Assembly: GCF_013408145.1 (NCBI RefSeq)
Contig: NZ_JACBZI010000001.1
Location: forward strand, 1,240,001-1,304,000
Source: Nocardioides marinus
GTDB taxonomy: Bacteria > Actinomycetota > Actinomycetes > Propionibacteriales > Nocardioidaceae
Length of the DNA stretch: 64,000 nucleotides
Reading direction: 5' to 3'
Both the position numbers and the translations under genes were made by a program. The notes under the pieces were generated by a model. That model did no database searches and had not been told where the DNA came from. It was given only the letters and a program-made list of their open reading frames with translations. This document shows, piece by piece, positions 17,538 to 27,392 of this stretch (positions are counted from its first letter, which is position 1; each line of letters begins with the position of its first letter).

Positions 17538-19895
17538 GTGCCGGCCGCGACCTCCCGCCCGACGGACCTGCGGATGGGGGTGGTCGGTCTCGGCGCCTGG
17601 GCCGGGGGACTGCTGGTCGCGGCCCCGCGCTGGTCGCTCCTGCTGTCGGCGGGGTTGGTGGTGGGGCTGGTGGTGGGCCTGGCCACCACGGCGACCGTGC
17701 TCGCGCGGCGGTGCGGCACCGGGGCTCGCACCAGCACCCTCGTCGCGGTCTGGCGCACGACGGTGCTCGGCTGCCTGCTCGCCCTGGTGGCGGTCCTCTG
17801 CGCCGGCCTGCTGCGGGCCGACCGGGTCGCCGGTGACCCGGTGGCCGAGCTCGCCGACGAGCGAGCGGCCGTGACGGGGCGCCTGGTCGTGACCACCGAC
17901 CCGCGGCCGATGGCCGGCAGCCGGTCGGACGGGGTGTTCCTGCGGGCGCTCGTCGTCGAGGTCGACGGTCGGGGGAGCAGGTGGCGGGTCCGCTCCCCGG
18001 TGCTGGTCCTGGCCCCCTCGTCGTGGGGTGAGGTCCGGCTCGGGTCCGCGCTGGCGCTCGCGGGGCGGTTGCAGCCCCCCGAGGACGGGGAGCGTCGGCT
18101 CGCGGCGGTCCTCGCGGTCCACGGTGAGCCGGACGTCCTCGACCCGCCCGGCCCGTGGTGGCGGGCGACCCAGGTGCTGCGGGCCTCGCTGCGCGAGGCG
18201 GTCGCCCACCGGCCCGCTCCCGAGCGCGTGCTGGTGCCCGCCCTGGTCGCCGGTGACGACGCCGGGCTGGACCCCACCGTGGCCGAGGAGTTCCGCGCCA
18301 CCGGGCTCACCCACCTGCTGGCGGTGTCCGGGACCAACCTGACCCTGCTGCTCGGCGCGCTGCTGGTGCTCGCCCGGACGATCGGCGTGCGGGGCCGCGG
18401 GCTGCTGCTGCTCGGGCTGGCCGGGGTCGTCGGGTTCGTCCTGCTGGCCCGCACGGAGCCGAGCGTGCTGCGCGCCGCCGTGATGGGGGTGGTGGGCCTC
18501 CTGGCCCTGACCCACGGCGGTGGCCGGGCGGTGCGCGGGCTCGGCGTGGCGGTGACGGTCCTGCTGCTCCTGGACCCCGGCCTGGCCACGGCTCCCGGCT
18601 TCGCGCTGTCGGTGCTCGCCACGGCCGGGATCGTCCTGCTCGGGCCCCGGTGGCGCGACGCACTGGCGCGGTGGCTGCCCCGGTGGCTGGCGGAGGCGAT
18701 CGCGGTCCCCACCGCGGCCCAGCTGGCCTGCACCCCGGTGGTGGCGGCGCTCAGCGGCCAGGTCAGCCTGGTCGCCGTCGTCGCGAACCTGCTGGCTGCG
18801 CCCGCCGTCGGTCCGGCCACCGTGCTCGGCCTGCTCGGCGGGTGCGTCGGGCTGGTCTGGCCGTGGGCCGGCCGACTGCTCGGCACCGCCGCCACGTGGT
18901 GCGTGGGGTGGATCGTCGAGGTCGCCCACCGCGGAGCGGCGCTGCCGACGGCGGCGGTCGACTGGTCCACCACCGGCATCGCCCTGGCCCTCCTGACGGT
19001 CCTCACGGTGGTCCTGGCCTGGCACGGTCCGTGGCTGGTCGGCACCCGGGCCCGGGGCGCGACCAGCTGCGTGCTGCTGCTGGCCGTGGTGGTGGTCCGC
19101 CCACCCGTGCCCGGCTGGCCCCCCGAGGGGTGGGCGCTGGTCGCCTGCGACGTGGGGCAGGGCGACGCCCTGGTGCTCCCGACGACCCCCGGGCGCGCGG
19201 TCGTGGTCGACGTCGGCCCCGAGGCCGGCGCGGTGGGGCGCTGCCTGGACCGGCTCGGGGTGGACACGGTCGACCTGCTGGTCCTGACCCACTTCCACGC
19301 CGACCACGTCGACGGGCTGGCGGCCGTGCTGGGCTCGCACCGCGTCGAGGAGGTGTGGGTGAGCCGGGTGCTGGACCCGGTCGACGGGGCCCGGGAGGTG
19401 CTGGCCGAGGCGGCCGACGACGGCGTACCCCTCCACCCCGCGCCGTACGCCGGCACCTGGCGCTCCGGGGCCACGCACCTGCAGGTGCTCTGGCCGCTGC
19501 CCGGGGAGCCGGACCCTGGCCCGGGGGACGGGACGACGGCGAACGACGCGAGCGTGGTGCTGCTGGTCGAGGTCGCCGGCCTGCGGCTGCTGCTCACCGG
19601 CGACCTCGAGCCTCCCGGCCAGGCGGCCCTGGCACGCACCCTGCCCGACCTCGCCGTCGACGTGCTCAAGGTGCCCCACCACGGCAGCTCCTACCAGGAC
19701 CTCGAGTGGCTGGCCGGCCTCGGTGCGAGCGTCGCGGTGGTGAGCGTCGGCGAGGGCAACGACTACGGCCACCCCTCGCTGGCGGTGCTCGCAGCGCTGG
19801 AGTCCTCGGGGGCCCACGTGCTCCGCACCGACACCGACGGAGCGGTCGCCGTGGTGGCGGGGGAGTCGGGGCCGTCGGTGCTCACGACCCGGTGA
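17538..19895 (+). CDS. comEC: ComEC/Rec2-family DNA translocation channel
   Basis: A 785-residue membrane protein expected to pass single-stranded DNA into the cytoplasm. It has hydrophobic segments at the N-terminus, a Competence domain (FRATGLTHLLAVSGTNLTLL, then many TM helices), and a C-terminal metallo-beta-lactamase domain with CDVGQGDALVLP, THFHADHVDG, LLLTGDLE and VPHHGSSYQDLEWL. Metal ligands are intact, so the nuclease-like domain may be active. The GTG start is tightly coupled to comEA. Other competence genes are not in the window. Confidence 0.93.
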   Translation: MPAATSRPTDLRMGVVGLGAWAGGLLVAAPRWSLLLSAGLVVGLVVGLATTATVLARRCGTGARTSTLVAVWRTTVLGCLLALVAVLCAGLLRADRVAGDPVAELADERAAVTGRLVVTTDPRPMAGSRSDGVFLRALVVEVDGRGSRWRVRSPVLVLAPSSWGEVRLGSALALAGRLQPPEDGERRLAAVLAVHGEPDVLDPPGPWWRATQVLRASLREAVAHRPAPERVLVPALVAGDDAGLDPTVAEEFRATGLTHLLAVSGTNLTLLLGALLVLARTIGVRGRGLLLLGLAGVVGFVLLARTEPSVLRAAVMGVVGLLALTHGGGRAVRGLGVAVTVLLLLDPGLATAPGFALSVLATAGIVLLGPRWRDALARWLPRWLAEAIAVPTAAQLACTPVVAALSGQVSLVAVVANLLAAPAVGPATVLGLLGGCVGLVWPWAGRLLGTAATWCVGWIVEVAHRGAALPTAAVDWSTTGIALALLTVLTVVLAWHGPWLVGTRARGATSCVLLLAVVVVRPPVPGWPPEGWALVACDVGQGDALVLPTTPGRAVVVDVGPEAGAVGRCLDRLGVDTVDLLVLTHFHADHVDGLAAVLGSHRVEEVWVSRVLDPVDGAREVLAEAADDGVPLHPAPYAGTWRSGATHLQVLWPLPGEPDPGPGDGTTANDASVVLLVEVAGLRLLLTGDLEPPGQAALARTLPDLAVDVLKVPHHGSSYQDLEWLAGLGASVAVVSVGEGNDYGHPSLAVLAALESSGAHVLRTDTDGAVAVVAGESGPSVLTTR

Positions 19896-19957
19896 CCGGT
19901 GGCCGTGCGCCTCCCGGTGGGGCGCTGTCGGCCCGCTGTGGCAGGCTGAGCCGCACC

Positions 19958-20980
19958 ATGGCAGCAGCCCGCACCTCCGCCCGTCCCGCCCGTCAGGCCG
20001 GCCCCGCGCCCGGTGACGTCCTCGGCCACGTCACGCTGGTGACCGGCAAGGAGGAGTTCCTGCGCGAGCGCACCGTCGGCGCGGTCCGGGCCGCGGTCCG
20101 CGCCCACGACGCGGAGGCCGAGATGGGTGAGGCGCTCGGTGCCGACCTGACGCTGGGCACGCTCGGCGAGCTCTCGGCCCCGTCGCTGTTCTCCAGCACC
20201 CGGTGCGTGGTCGTGCGCGAGCTCGAGCACCTTCCCGAGGAGTCGGTGACGGGCCTGCTCGACTACGCCGGCGCGCCGGCCGACGACGTGGCGCTGGTCC
20301 TGGTCCACTCCGGTGGGCCCAAGGGGTCGGGCGTGCTGACCAAGCTCCGCAAGCTGGCTGCGGTGACGGAGGTGAAGACCGAAGAGCTCAAGCCCTCGGA
20401 GTTCCCCCAGTTCGCGATCGCCGAGGCCCGGCTGCTGGGTGCCCGGATGGAGGCCTCGGCCGCCAACGCCCTGGTGCAGGCGGTCGGGCACGACCTGCGT
20501 GCCCTGGCGGCGGCGGTCGACCAGCTGGCGCACGACTTCCCCCACGAGGCGCTGGGCGAGCAGCGCGTCGCGCAGTACTTCGGTGGACGGGCTGAGGCGA
20601 AGTCCTTCGTCGTCGCCGACGCGGCCTTCTCCGGTCGTCGCCTCGAGGCGCTGGAGGAGCTGCGGTGGGCGCTGGACAACGGCACCGCCTCGGTGCTGGT
20701 GACCTCGGCCTTTGCCGGGAGCGCCCGCGGGCTGGCCCGGTTCAAGGCCGCCACGTCCCGCGGTCGGGGCATGCGGGATGCCGACCTGGCCCGCGAGGTC
20801 GGGGTCCCGCCGTGGAAGATCCGGACCCTGCGCGACCAGGCCAAGGGGTGGAGCGAGGACGGGCTGGTGGCCGCGATCCGCGCGGTCGCCCAGGCCGACG
20901 CGGACGTCAAGGGTGCGGCCAGCGATGCGTCGTACACCCTCGAGCGGCTCGTGCTCACCATCGCCGCCCTGCGGTCCTGA
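19958..20980 (+). CDS. holA: DNA polymerase III delta subunit
   Basis: A 340-residue clamp-loader subunit that opens the sliding clamp. It has the N-terminal VTGKEEFLRERTV segment, the middle RCVVVRELEHLPEESV...DDVALVLVHSGG part of the AAA+-like fold, and the conserved C-terminal VPPWKIRTLRDQAKGWSEDGL helix region. It is the usual gene after comEC in this lineage. ATG 19958 is 62 bp after comEC. It ends at a strong hairpin shared with the convergent rpsT. Confidence 0.92.
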   Translation: MAAARTSARPARQAGPAPGDVLGHVTLVTGKEEFLRERTVGAVRAAVRAHDAEAEMGEALGADLTLGTLGELSAPSLFSSTRCVVVRELEHLPEESVTGLLDYAGAPADDVALVLVHSGGPKGSGVLTKLRKLAAVTEVKTEELKPSEFPQFAIAEARLLGARMEASAANALVQAVGHDLRALAAAVDQLAHDFPHEALGEQRVAQYFGGRAEAKSFVVADAAFSGRRLEALEELRWALDNGTASVLVTSAFAGSARGLARFKAATSRGRGMRDADLAREVGVPPWKIRTLRDQAKGWSEDGLVAAIRAVAQADADVKGAASDASYTLERLVLTIAALRS

Positions 20981-21011
20981 CGACGGACGCGGCACCACCC
21001 GGGAACGCCGA

Positions 21012-21042
21012 CGACCCGCCCCACCGATGGTGGAGCGGGTCG
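21012..21042. terminator. Bidirectional hairpin between holA and rpsT
   Basis: Arms 21012-21025 and 21029-21042 pair over 14 positions with one C-A mismatch around a 3-nt loop. It stands between two convergent genes and can serve both. Confidence 0.7.
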
Positions 21043-21080
21043 CTGTCAGCGTCCCAGACCGGGCAGTGCCCGGGTCAGGA

Positions 21081-21341
21081 TCAGAGTGCGGCGGCCTTCT
21101 TGGCGATCGACGACTTGCGGTTCGCGGCCTGGTTCTTGTGGATGACGCCCTTGGAGACGGCCTTGTCGAGCTTCTTGGTGGCGACGCGGGCCGAGGTCAC
21201 GGCCTTCTCGTTGTCGCCGGCCTCGACGGCCTCGTTGAAGCGGCGGATGGCGGTCTTGAGCTCGCTCTTGACGGCCTTGTTGCGCTCGTGGCGCTTCTCG
21301 TTCTGCTTGTTGCGCTTGATCTGGGACTTGATGTTGGCCAC
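21081..21341 (-). CDS. rpsT: 30S ribosomal protein S20
   Basis: An 86-residue, Lys/Arg/Ala-rich protein with the family start [20 protein letters not shown] and end [17 protein letters not shown]. It binds 16S rRNA in the small subunit. The start is GTG 21341, preceded by AAGGCGAG at a suitable distance; a longer in-frame reading to 21434 adds a non-conserved extension. It is encoded opposite to holA and lepA, as usual in Actinobacteria. Confidence 0.97.
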   Translation of the reverse strand: MANIKSQIKRNKQNEKRHERNKAVKSELKTAIRRFNEAVEAGDNEKAVTSARVATKKLDKAVSKGVIHKNQAANRKSSIAKKAAAL

Positions 21342-21433
21342 AGGGCTCGCCTTACGTGTCTGGTCTACGTGCTGGTCTGGTGATGCTGACGGTCGCCGGG
21401 CGCGCAAGAGGCGCGCTACCGAAGCGACGTGCA

Positions 21434-21463
21434 AGGCTAACAGCGGCGCCGGAGAGCGCCCAA
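21434..21463 (-). promoter_or_regulatory. rpsT promoter
   Basis: On the minus strand, TTGGGC (21463-21458) and TAGCCT (21439-21434) are separated by 18 bp, close to a housekeeping sigma promoter, about 95 nt upstream of the rpsT start. Confidence 0.5.
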
Positions 21464-21492
21464 ATCGCCTGTCCCCGCTCCGGTCCCGCGGC

Positions 21493-22476
21493 TCACGCCC
21501 AGCCGCGACGGCGTCGCAGCCAGCCCCAGACGGCCTCGCCCTGCCAGCGCTGGAACTCCCGCAACCAGGGCGACGCAGCCGGCACCGGGAGGTCGCAGCT
21601 GGTCAGGAAGAAGCCTGCCATGGCGGCCAGGACGCAGTCCACGTCGTCGTCGGGGACCCGGGCCAGCAGCGGCGTACGCCGGAGCACGGCCTCCACGTCC
21701 AGGCCGTCGCCGCACGGCCCGACCAGGAGCAGCAGCGGGTCCAGCCAGGCCGCGCCGCGCACCGGCCAGGCCCAGCCGTCCAGCAGGACCCCGCCGTCCG
21801 CGGTGAGGTGGAGGGTGTCGTCGCGCAGGTCGGTGTGCACGAGCGTGTCGCCGCCGGTGACCTCGGGCAGTCGCGCCGCCAACCGTCCGGCGGTGAGCAC
21901 CTGCATCGGGGTGCCGAGGTCCTCGCGGCCCTCCAGGATGTCCCAGCGCCCCATCCAGTCGGCGAGGTCCTCGGCGAAGGGCCGGGCCTCCCCGGGCGCA
22001 GGGGTGAGGGCGAGCGCGGCGGCGGAGACGGCGTCGAGGCACCGGTCGAGGTCGTCCTCGCGCCACGGCCGGTGGGGCAGTCGCGCGGCGGGGTGCTCGA
22101 GCACCAGCACGACCCAGTCCCCGTCCAGCAGGTGGGTCAGCCGCAGCGTCGGCACCGGGTCGGGCAGCGTCCGCAGCCACTGCGCCTCGGCGCGCAGCGA
22201 GGCGGCGAAGGAGCGCTGGGCCTGGGTGGAGGCGGCGCGCAGCAGGTGGTGGGTGCCGTCGGCGAGGGTCAGCACCGTCTCGATCACGGGCACGTAGCCG
22301 TGGGTCAGCGTGCTGTCGGCGACCACCGGCGAGCCCAGCCTCGCCTCGACGTCGAAGCGCACCTGGGGCGGCAGGTGCGCCCAGTCCAGTCGCCTGGCCG
22401 TGCGTCCCCACGGCAGGTAGGTGGGGATCGGGCAGGGAGGCGCGGCCGCCGGGGAAGAGGTGGGCACGACGCCCAT
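21493..22476 (-). CDS. APH-fold phosphotransferase-like protein, partly degenerate active site
   Basis: A 327-residue aminoglycoside-phosphotransferase-fold protein. The catalytic loop reads [12 protein letters not shown]: the Asp of H-x-D is kept, but the metal-binding Asn (H-x-D-x4-N) is Thr. The DFG-equivalent is LLDGWAWP, with Asp present. It could be a small-molecule kinase with altered metal binding or a non-catalytic relative. ATG 22476 is used; Ala/Pro-rich residues 2-20 could mean a later start. It is divergent from lepA, where this family is often found. The substrate is unknown. Confidence 0.78.
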   Translation of the reverse strand: MGVVPTSSPAAAPPCPIPTYLPWGRTARRLDWAHLPPQVRFDVEARLGSPVVADSTLTHGYVPVIETVLTLADGTHHLLRAASTQAQRSFAASLRAEAQWLRTLPDPVPTLRLTHLLDGDWVVLVLEHPAARLPHRPWREDDLDRCLDAVSAAALALTPAPGEARPFAEDLADWMGRWDILEGREDLGTPMQVLTAGRLAARLPEVTGGDTLVHTDLRDDTLHLTADGGVLLDGWAWPVRGAAWLDPLLLLVGPCGDGLDVEAVLRRTPLLARVPDDDVDCVLAAMAGFFLTSCDLPVPAASPWLREFQRWQGEAVWGWLRRRRGWA

Positions 22477-22595
22477 CGTGGGGGCTCGTGCGCGTGGAGT
22501 GGGGGAGGCCGACCCCCGGCGTGGCGGGCATTCGGGGGGTGTCGTGGGAGGATGGCCGGGTCCGTCCCGACGTACGAGAGAACGCCTGAGACCCC

Positions 22596-24485
22596 GTGCC
22601 TGCTGTTCCCCCGAAGTCCTGGCCCGTGCCGGGCCAGACCGACCCGGCGATCATCCGGAACTTCTGCATCATCGCCCACATCGACCACGGCAAGTCGACC
22701 CTGGCCGACCGGATGCTCCAGCTGACCGGCGTCGTCGACGAGCGGGCTGCGCGTGCGCAGTACCTCGACCGGATGGACATCGAGCGCGAGCGCGGCATCA
22801 CCATCAAGAGCCAGGCGGTGCGGATGCCGTGGGGCGTCGGGGACGACAACGAGCACGGCGCCGAGGCCGGCACCTACGTGCTGAACATGATCGACACCCC
22901 CGGGCACGTCGACTTCACCTACGAGGTCTCCCGCTCCCTGGAGGCCTGCGAGGCCGCGATCCTGCTCGTCGACGCCGCCCAGGGCATCGAGGCCCAGACG
23001 CTGGCGAACCTCTACCTCGCCATGGGTGCGGACCTGCACATCATCCCCGTGCTCAACAAGATCGACCTGCCCAGCGCCAACCCCGAGAAGTACGCCGCCG
23101 AGCTGGCCGGCCTCGTGGGCTGCGAGCCCGAGGACGTGCTCCAGGTCAGCGCCAAGACGGGCCTGGGCGTGGAGGCCCTGCTCGACGAGATCGTCAAGCA
23201 GACCCCGCCGCCGGTCGGCGCGGCCGACAAGCCGGCGCGCGCGCTGATCTTCGACTCCGTCTACGACACCTACCGCGGCGTGATCACCTACGTCCGGGTG
23301 GTCGACGGCAAGCTCAACCACCGCGACCGCATCAAGATGATGTCGACCAGCGCGACCCACGAGATGCTCGAGGTCGGGGTGATCAGCCCCGAGCAGGTCA
23401 AGGCCGGCGAGATCGGCGTGGGCGAGGTCGGCTACCTCATCACCGGGGTGAAGGACGTCCGCCAGTCCCGGGTCGGCGACACGATCACCACCCAGCACGG
23501 CGGCGCCACCGACATGCTCGGCGGCTACAAGCACCCCAACCCGATGGTCTACGCCGGGCTCTACCCGATCGACGGTGACCAGTTCGGCGACCTGCGCGAG
23601 GCGCTGGAGAAGCTCCAGCTCAACGACGCGGCGCTGACCTACGAGCCGGAGACCTCCGGTGCGCTGGGCTTCGGCTTCCGCTGCGGGTTCCTCGGGCTGC
23701 TGCACATGGAGATCACCCGCGACCGGCTCGAGCGCGAGTTCGGCCTCGACCTGATCTCCACCGCCCCCAACGTGGTCTACGACGTGGTGATGGAGGACGG
23801 CACCGAGGTCGAGGTGACCAACCCCAGCGAGTTCCCCGAGGGCAAGATCCACGAGGTCCGCGAGCCGGTCGTCAAGGCCACGATCCTCAGCCCCAGCGAC
23901 TACATCGGCACGATCATGGAGCTGTGCCAGACCAAGCGCGGCACCCTCGGCGGGATGGACTACCTCTCCGAGGACCGCGTCGAGATGCGCTACACGCTGC
24001 CGATGGGCGAGATCGTCTTCGACTTCTTCGACCAGCTGAAGTCGCGCACCAAGGGGTACGCCTCCCTGGACTACGAGCGCTCCGGTGACCAGTCCGCCGA
24101 CCTGGTCAAGGTCGACATCCTGCTGCAGGGCGAGCCGGTCGACGCGTTCTCGGCGATCGTGCACAAGGACGCCGCCTACGCCTACGGCGTGATGATGGCC
24201 GGCAAGCTCAAGGAGCTCATCCCGCGCCAGCAGTTCGAGGTGCCGATCCAGGCTGCCATCGGCGCCCGCGTGATCGCCCGCGAGAACATCCGCGCCATCC
24301 GCAAGGACGTCCTGGCCAAGTGCTACGGCGGTGACATCAGCCGCAAGCGCAAGCTGCTGGAGAAGCAGAAGGAGGGCAAGAAGCGGATGAAGATGGTCGG
24401 CCGCGTCGAGGTCCCCCAGGAGGCCTTCGTGGCCGCGCTCTCCAACGACGGTGCCGGCAGCTCGATCGACAAGTCCAAGAAGTAG
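22596..24485 (+). CDS. lepA: Elongation factor 4 (LepA), ribosome back-translocating GTPase
   Basis: A 629-residue translational GTPase that acts on stalled ribosomes. It has G1 [10 protein letters not shown]2 RERGITI, G3 DTPGHVDF, G4 NKIDLP and the LepA-specific C-terminal domain ([23 protein letters not shown]). The start is GTG 22596, giving a short extension MPAVPPKSW before the conserved [14 protein letters not shown]. The TAG stop is part of a palindrome shared with the convergent phosphatase. Confidence 0.98.
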   Translation: MPAVPPKSWPVPGQTDPAIIRNFCIIAHIDHGKSTLADRMLQLTGVVDERAARAQYLDRMDIERERGITIKSQAVRMPWGVGDDNEHGAEAGTYVLNMIDTPGHVDFTYEVSRSLEACEAAILLVDAAQGIEAQTLANLYLAMGADLHIIPVLNKIDLPSANPEKYAAELAGLVGCEPEDVLQVSAKTGLGVEALLDEIVKQTPPPVGAADKPARALIFDSVYDTYRGVITYVRVVDGKLNHRDRIKMMSTSATHEMLEVGVISPEQVKAGEIGVGEVGYLITGVKDVRQSRVGDTITTQHGGATDMLGGYKHPNPMVYAGLYPIDGDQFGDLREALEKLQLNDAALTYEPETSGALGFGFRCGFLGLLHMEITRDRLEREFGLDLISTAPNVVYDVVMEDGTEVEVTNPSEFPEGKIHEVREPVVKATILSPSDYIGTIMELCQTKRGTLGGMDYLSEDRVEMRYTLPMGEIVFDFFDQLKSRTKGYASLDYERSGDQSADLVKVDILLQGEPVDAFSAIVHKDAAYAYGVMMAGKLKELIPRQQFEVPIQAAIGARVIARENIRAIRKDVLAKCYGGDISRKRKLLEKQKEGKKRMKMVGRVEVPQEAFVAALSNDGAGSSIDKSKK

Positions 24486-24498
24486 CCGGCGCCGGCTA
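24483..24498. repeat. 16-nt perfect palindrome holding both convergent stop codons
   Basis: TAGCCGGC followed by GCCGGCTA. Its first three bases are the lepA TAG and its last three, read on the minus strand, are the TAG of the metallophosphatase. It may fold as a small hairpin in both transcripts and act as a compact bidirectional terminator. Confidence 0.5.
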
Positions 24499-26172
24499 CC
24501 GCAGGTCGCGCAGCACCCGTCGTACGCCGGAGCGCCGCTGTGCGCGCAGCTCGGCGACCTCCTCGTCGGCCGACCCGCGGGTCCACGTCGTGCCCGGGGC
24601 CGCGGTCGAGGCGGCACCCATCGCGAGCGCGGCGACGCCGCCGGTGGTCTCGTGCAGCGGCCCGACCGGGTCCTCCGAGGGCAGCACGAGCCGTGGGGCG
24701 GCGGCCTCCGGCTCCTCGGCGACCCGCGCCGACCGCTTGCCGCGGTCCAGGCTGCGCTCGATGACGATGCCCTCCTCGATGGGGGCACCGCCGCGGGTGG
24801 CTGAGTACTCGCCCAGCACCAGCCGCTTGGTCCCGCGACCGGTGTCGGGGACCACCTCGACCTTGACGGTGCCGACCTCCATCGCCTGGATCGCCGCGGT
24901 GAAGTCGCCGCCGCCGAAGAGGCCCTCGCCGCGCTGCACGCCGCCGCCGTTGCCGGAGACGATGTACATCGTCCCGACGTCGGAGGTGTAGTGGCCGTCC
25001 TCGGCAGCCTCGACGACCTTCGCGCGCCGCATCAGGTGGGTGCGCTCGTAGTGGTGGTCGTGGCCCTGGATGACCAGGTCGACGCCGTACTTCGCGAAGA
25101 GGCGGAACCACGCCTTGCGCACGCCGGGGTCGCTGCCGTGCAGTCCGGAGGAGAACGCGGCCTGGTGCATCAGCACGATGATGAAGTCGACGCCGGGGTC
25201 CTTCGCGGCGCGTCGCAGGGTGCGCTTGACCCACTGCTCCTGGCGGCCCTCGGAGTAGCCGATGTTGGCGGTGACCTCGGTGTTGACGTCGTTGTTGTCG
25301 ATGGAGATGAACTCCACCGAGCCGTAGCGGAAGCGGTACCAGTTGCCCTCCCAGTCCTTGTCGCCGTTCTCCGGCAGCGCGAAGCGGTGCCGGTAGGCGT
25401 CGTAGCCCAGTGGGCCCCAGGAGTCGTCCTCCCCGCCGAGCAGCCCCGTCAGGGAGAAGCCGCCGATGCCTGCGGCCGCCTCGATCTCGTGGTTGCCGAT
25501 GCACGGCATCCACGGCATGGTCCGCGCCATCTTCTCGATGCCGCGGAACCAGTCGTCCCAGATCGTCTGGTCGCCGTTGGCGTAGGAGGTGTCGCCGACG
25601 ATCACGTGGAAGGCGGGGTTCATCGAGTGGGCCAGGTCCCGGTTGAGCGAGGCCTGGAACGGCGGCTGCTGGTGGGTGATGGTCTGCAGGGTCAGCGGGT
25701 CGAAGTCCTGGATGTTGGTCAGGTCCGGGACGTCGGTGCCCTGGTCGCCGAAGGCGGTGAAGGTGAAGGGCGTGCCGGGGCGGGGGCCCGTGCGCCAGAC
25801 CGCCTTGGTCGACCGCACCGCGCCCTGGTGGCCCACGGCGTAGCGGTAGCGGGTGTCGGGGAGGAGTCGGTCGACCCGCGCGTGGTGGAGGTAGCCGGGG
25901 TAGCCGGCGTACTGCACCGTCTCGGCGCGCACCCGCTCGCCGCCGATCTGCACGAACGGCCGGCGCACCGGCCCCGGGGTCATCCAGCTGAACGCGGCCT
26001 CCCGGGAGGCGTCCTGGCCGAACTGCCCGTGGATCTGTTCCACCGGCGTCTGCGCGGAGTAGCCGGGCTGCTGCCACAGGAACGGTCCTGCCCCCGCAGC
26101 GATGCCGACCGCGGCCGTGCGCTGCACGAACTGTCGGCGGGAGACGTACGGGCGGTGCGGACCGTGACCCAC
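24496..26172 (-). CDS. Tat-exported purple-acid-phosphatase-like metallophosphoesterase
   Basis: A 558-residue binuclear metallophosphatase. It has a twin-arginine signal (SRRQFVQRTAAVGIAAGAG, residues ~11-29), a fibronectin-like N-domain (about 45-150), then a calcineurin-type core with GDQG, GDTSYANGD, GNHE, LMHQAAF and GHDHHYERTH, covering all expected metal ligands. The C-terminal ~110 residues are low-complexity and lineage-specific. It is probably extracellular and releases phosphate. The start is GTG 26172 with GAGAGT 8 nt upstream. It shares a palindromic stop region with lepA. Confidence 0.9.
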   Translation of the reverse strand: MGHGPHRPYVSRRQFVQRTAAVGIAAGAGPFLWQQPGYSAQTPVEQIHGQFGQDASREAAFSWMTPGPVRRPFVQIGGERVRAETVQYAGYPGYLHHARVDRLLPDTRYRYAVGHQGAVRSTKAVWRTGPRPGTPFTFTAFGDQGTDVPDLTNIQDFDPLTLQTITHQQPPFQASLNRDLAHSMNPAFHVIVGDTSYANGDQTIWDDWFRGIEKMARTMPWMPCIGNHEIEAAAGIGGFSLTGLLGGEDDSWGPLGYDAYRHRFALPENGDKDWEGNWYRFRYGSVEFISIDNNDVNTEVTANIGYSEGRQEQWVKRTLRRAAKDPGVDFIIVLMHQAAFSSGLHGSDPGVRKAWFRLFAKYGVDLVIQGHDHHYERTHLMRRAKVVEAAEDGHYTSDVGTMYIVSGNGGGVQRGEGLFGGGDFTAAIQAMEVGTVKVEVVPDTGRGTKRLVLGEYSATRGGAPIEEGIVIERSLDRGKRSARVAEEPEAAAPRLVLPSEDPVGPLHETTGGVAALAMGAASTAAPGTTWTRGSADEEVAELRAQRRSGVRRVLRDLR

Positions 26173-26180
26173 GGCTGCTC

Positions 26181-26186
26181 ACTCTC
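26181..26186 (-). promoter_or_regulatory. Possible -10 of the metallophosphatase gene
   Basis: GAGAGT on the minus strand, 8 nt upstream of the GTG at 26172. Weak match, listed because the spacing fits the leaderless pattern. Confidence 0.25.
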
Positions 26187-26240
26187 GGGTTGCTCGTCAG
26201 GACCGGACGCCGCGCTGGCGTCCGGTCCCACAACGACCGG

Positions 26241-27332
26241 TCAGGGGCGGGGTGACGAGTCCTCGGGTGACGAGCCGGTGAACGGTCGGCGACCCGCGGC
26301 CAGCCGGCCCCGGGCGGCGTGGGCGGCCAGCACCGCACGGGGGAGTGCGCCCCGGCCGGTGCGGACCAGCACCAGGTCACGCTGCTCGTCCGCGAGCCGG
26401 AGCTTGTAGTCGGCGTCGCCGCGCAGCAGGTCGACCTCCCTGGCCCCGTCGGCCACCCCGTGCTCGATCATCTCCACCATCATCAGCGTGCCGGCGTGTG
26501 CGTGCTCCCGCGCCAGCGATCGCGCCACCTGGTACGTCGAGAGCCGTCGCGCGCACCACCACGCGAGCGCCACCGCGACCGGTGCCTCGCCGGGCCGACC
26601 GAGGACGTGCACGCGTGCCTCGCCCGCGGCCACGCCGCCGTGCACGGCGCGCGCGAGCTCCGGCATCCGGCTGAGGAGAGGGGCGCGGTCCGGGCGCAGG
26701 GAGTGCAGCGCCGCGAACCCGGTCAGCGCGCGGTCGACGGCGGAGGCCCCGCCCTGGTCGGCGCGCGTGAGCACCAGACCCTCGCGACCGAAGTCGCGAC
26801 GGGCTCGGCGGACGGCTCGGCGCAGGTTCGCCGACCGGGTGGCGAGGTACCCGTCGCCGAGGTCGTCGGTCCGCAGGTGCGGGGCCGTCTCGCGCGCGAG
26901 CGCCGGGGTGCCTACGGCCGTGACCAGGCGGGTGCCCGCGGCCAGGCCGTCGAGGTCGACCAGTGTGCGTCGTCGGGCACGCCACCAAGCGGCGAGCAGC
27001 TCGACGACCTCGGCCTCCCGGCCCGGCGCGGCGAGCAGGTCGAGGTGGTCGGGTGCCAGCGGCCCCTGGCCGAGCATCTGGATCCGTCGCGCGCCCAGCA
27101 CCCGGTCGACCTGCAGCGCCTGGCCGCCGATCAGCTCCTCACCGCTGAGGACCAGCACGAACAGTGCGGACCCGTCCTGCACAGCACTCTGGGCGTCGAG
27201 CCACCAGGTGCGCAGGAACGGCGTGGGGAGCGGGGCCCGGAGCACGAGCCCGTCCCACGCCGCACGCCACGGGCCGAGGTCACGGACCTCGACGAGGTGC
27301 GCGGGGTCCGGCGGTGCGGCGTGGTTCACCAT
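26241..27332 (-). CDS. GNAT / CelD-BcsL-type (FemAB-like) acyltransferase
   Basis: A 363-residue protein with the layout of Acetyltransf_6 (CelD/BcsL) proteins: an N-terminal half with FLRTWWLDAQSAV and LIGGQALQ, the segment SANLRRAVRRARRDF near 190, and a C-terminal part with VHVLGRPGEAPVAVALAWW and VDLLRGDADYKLRLAD, the last resembling the F-x-x-G-D-x-x-Y-K box of exopolysaccharide-linked members. It probably transfers an acyl group to a cell-surface glycan or amino sugar. ATG 27332. It lies 2 kb from the exopolysaccharide genes and may belong to them. Confidence 0.75.
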   Translation of the reverse strand: MVNHAAPPDPAHLVEVRDLGPWRAAWDGLVLRAPLPTPFLRTWWLDAQSAVQDGSALFVLVLSGEELIGGQALQVDRVLGARRIQMLGQGPLAPDHLDLLAAPGREAEVVELLAAWWRARRRTLVDLDGLAAGTRLVTAVGTPALARETAPHLRTDDLGDGYLATRSANLRRAVRRARRDFGREGLVLTRADQGGASAVDRALTGFAALHSLRPDRAPLLSRMPELARAVHGGVAAGEARVHVLGRPGEAPVAVALAWWCARRLSTYQVARSLAREHAHAGTLMMVEMIEHGVADGAREVDLLRGDADYKLRLADEQRDLVLVRTGRGALPRAVLAAHAARGRLAAGRRPFTGSSPEDSSPRP

Positions 27333-27392
27333 GAGAACGGGTTTACCAGGCGCGGCCCCGGGCAGGAGACCCCGAGACCGACGAGGGGGGTT

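Noticed and set aside
16645..19895. Claim that the organism is naturally competent
   Set aside because: comEA and comEC alone are widespread in bacteria not known to be competent; no pilus or dprA genes are in the window.
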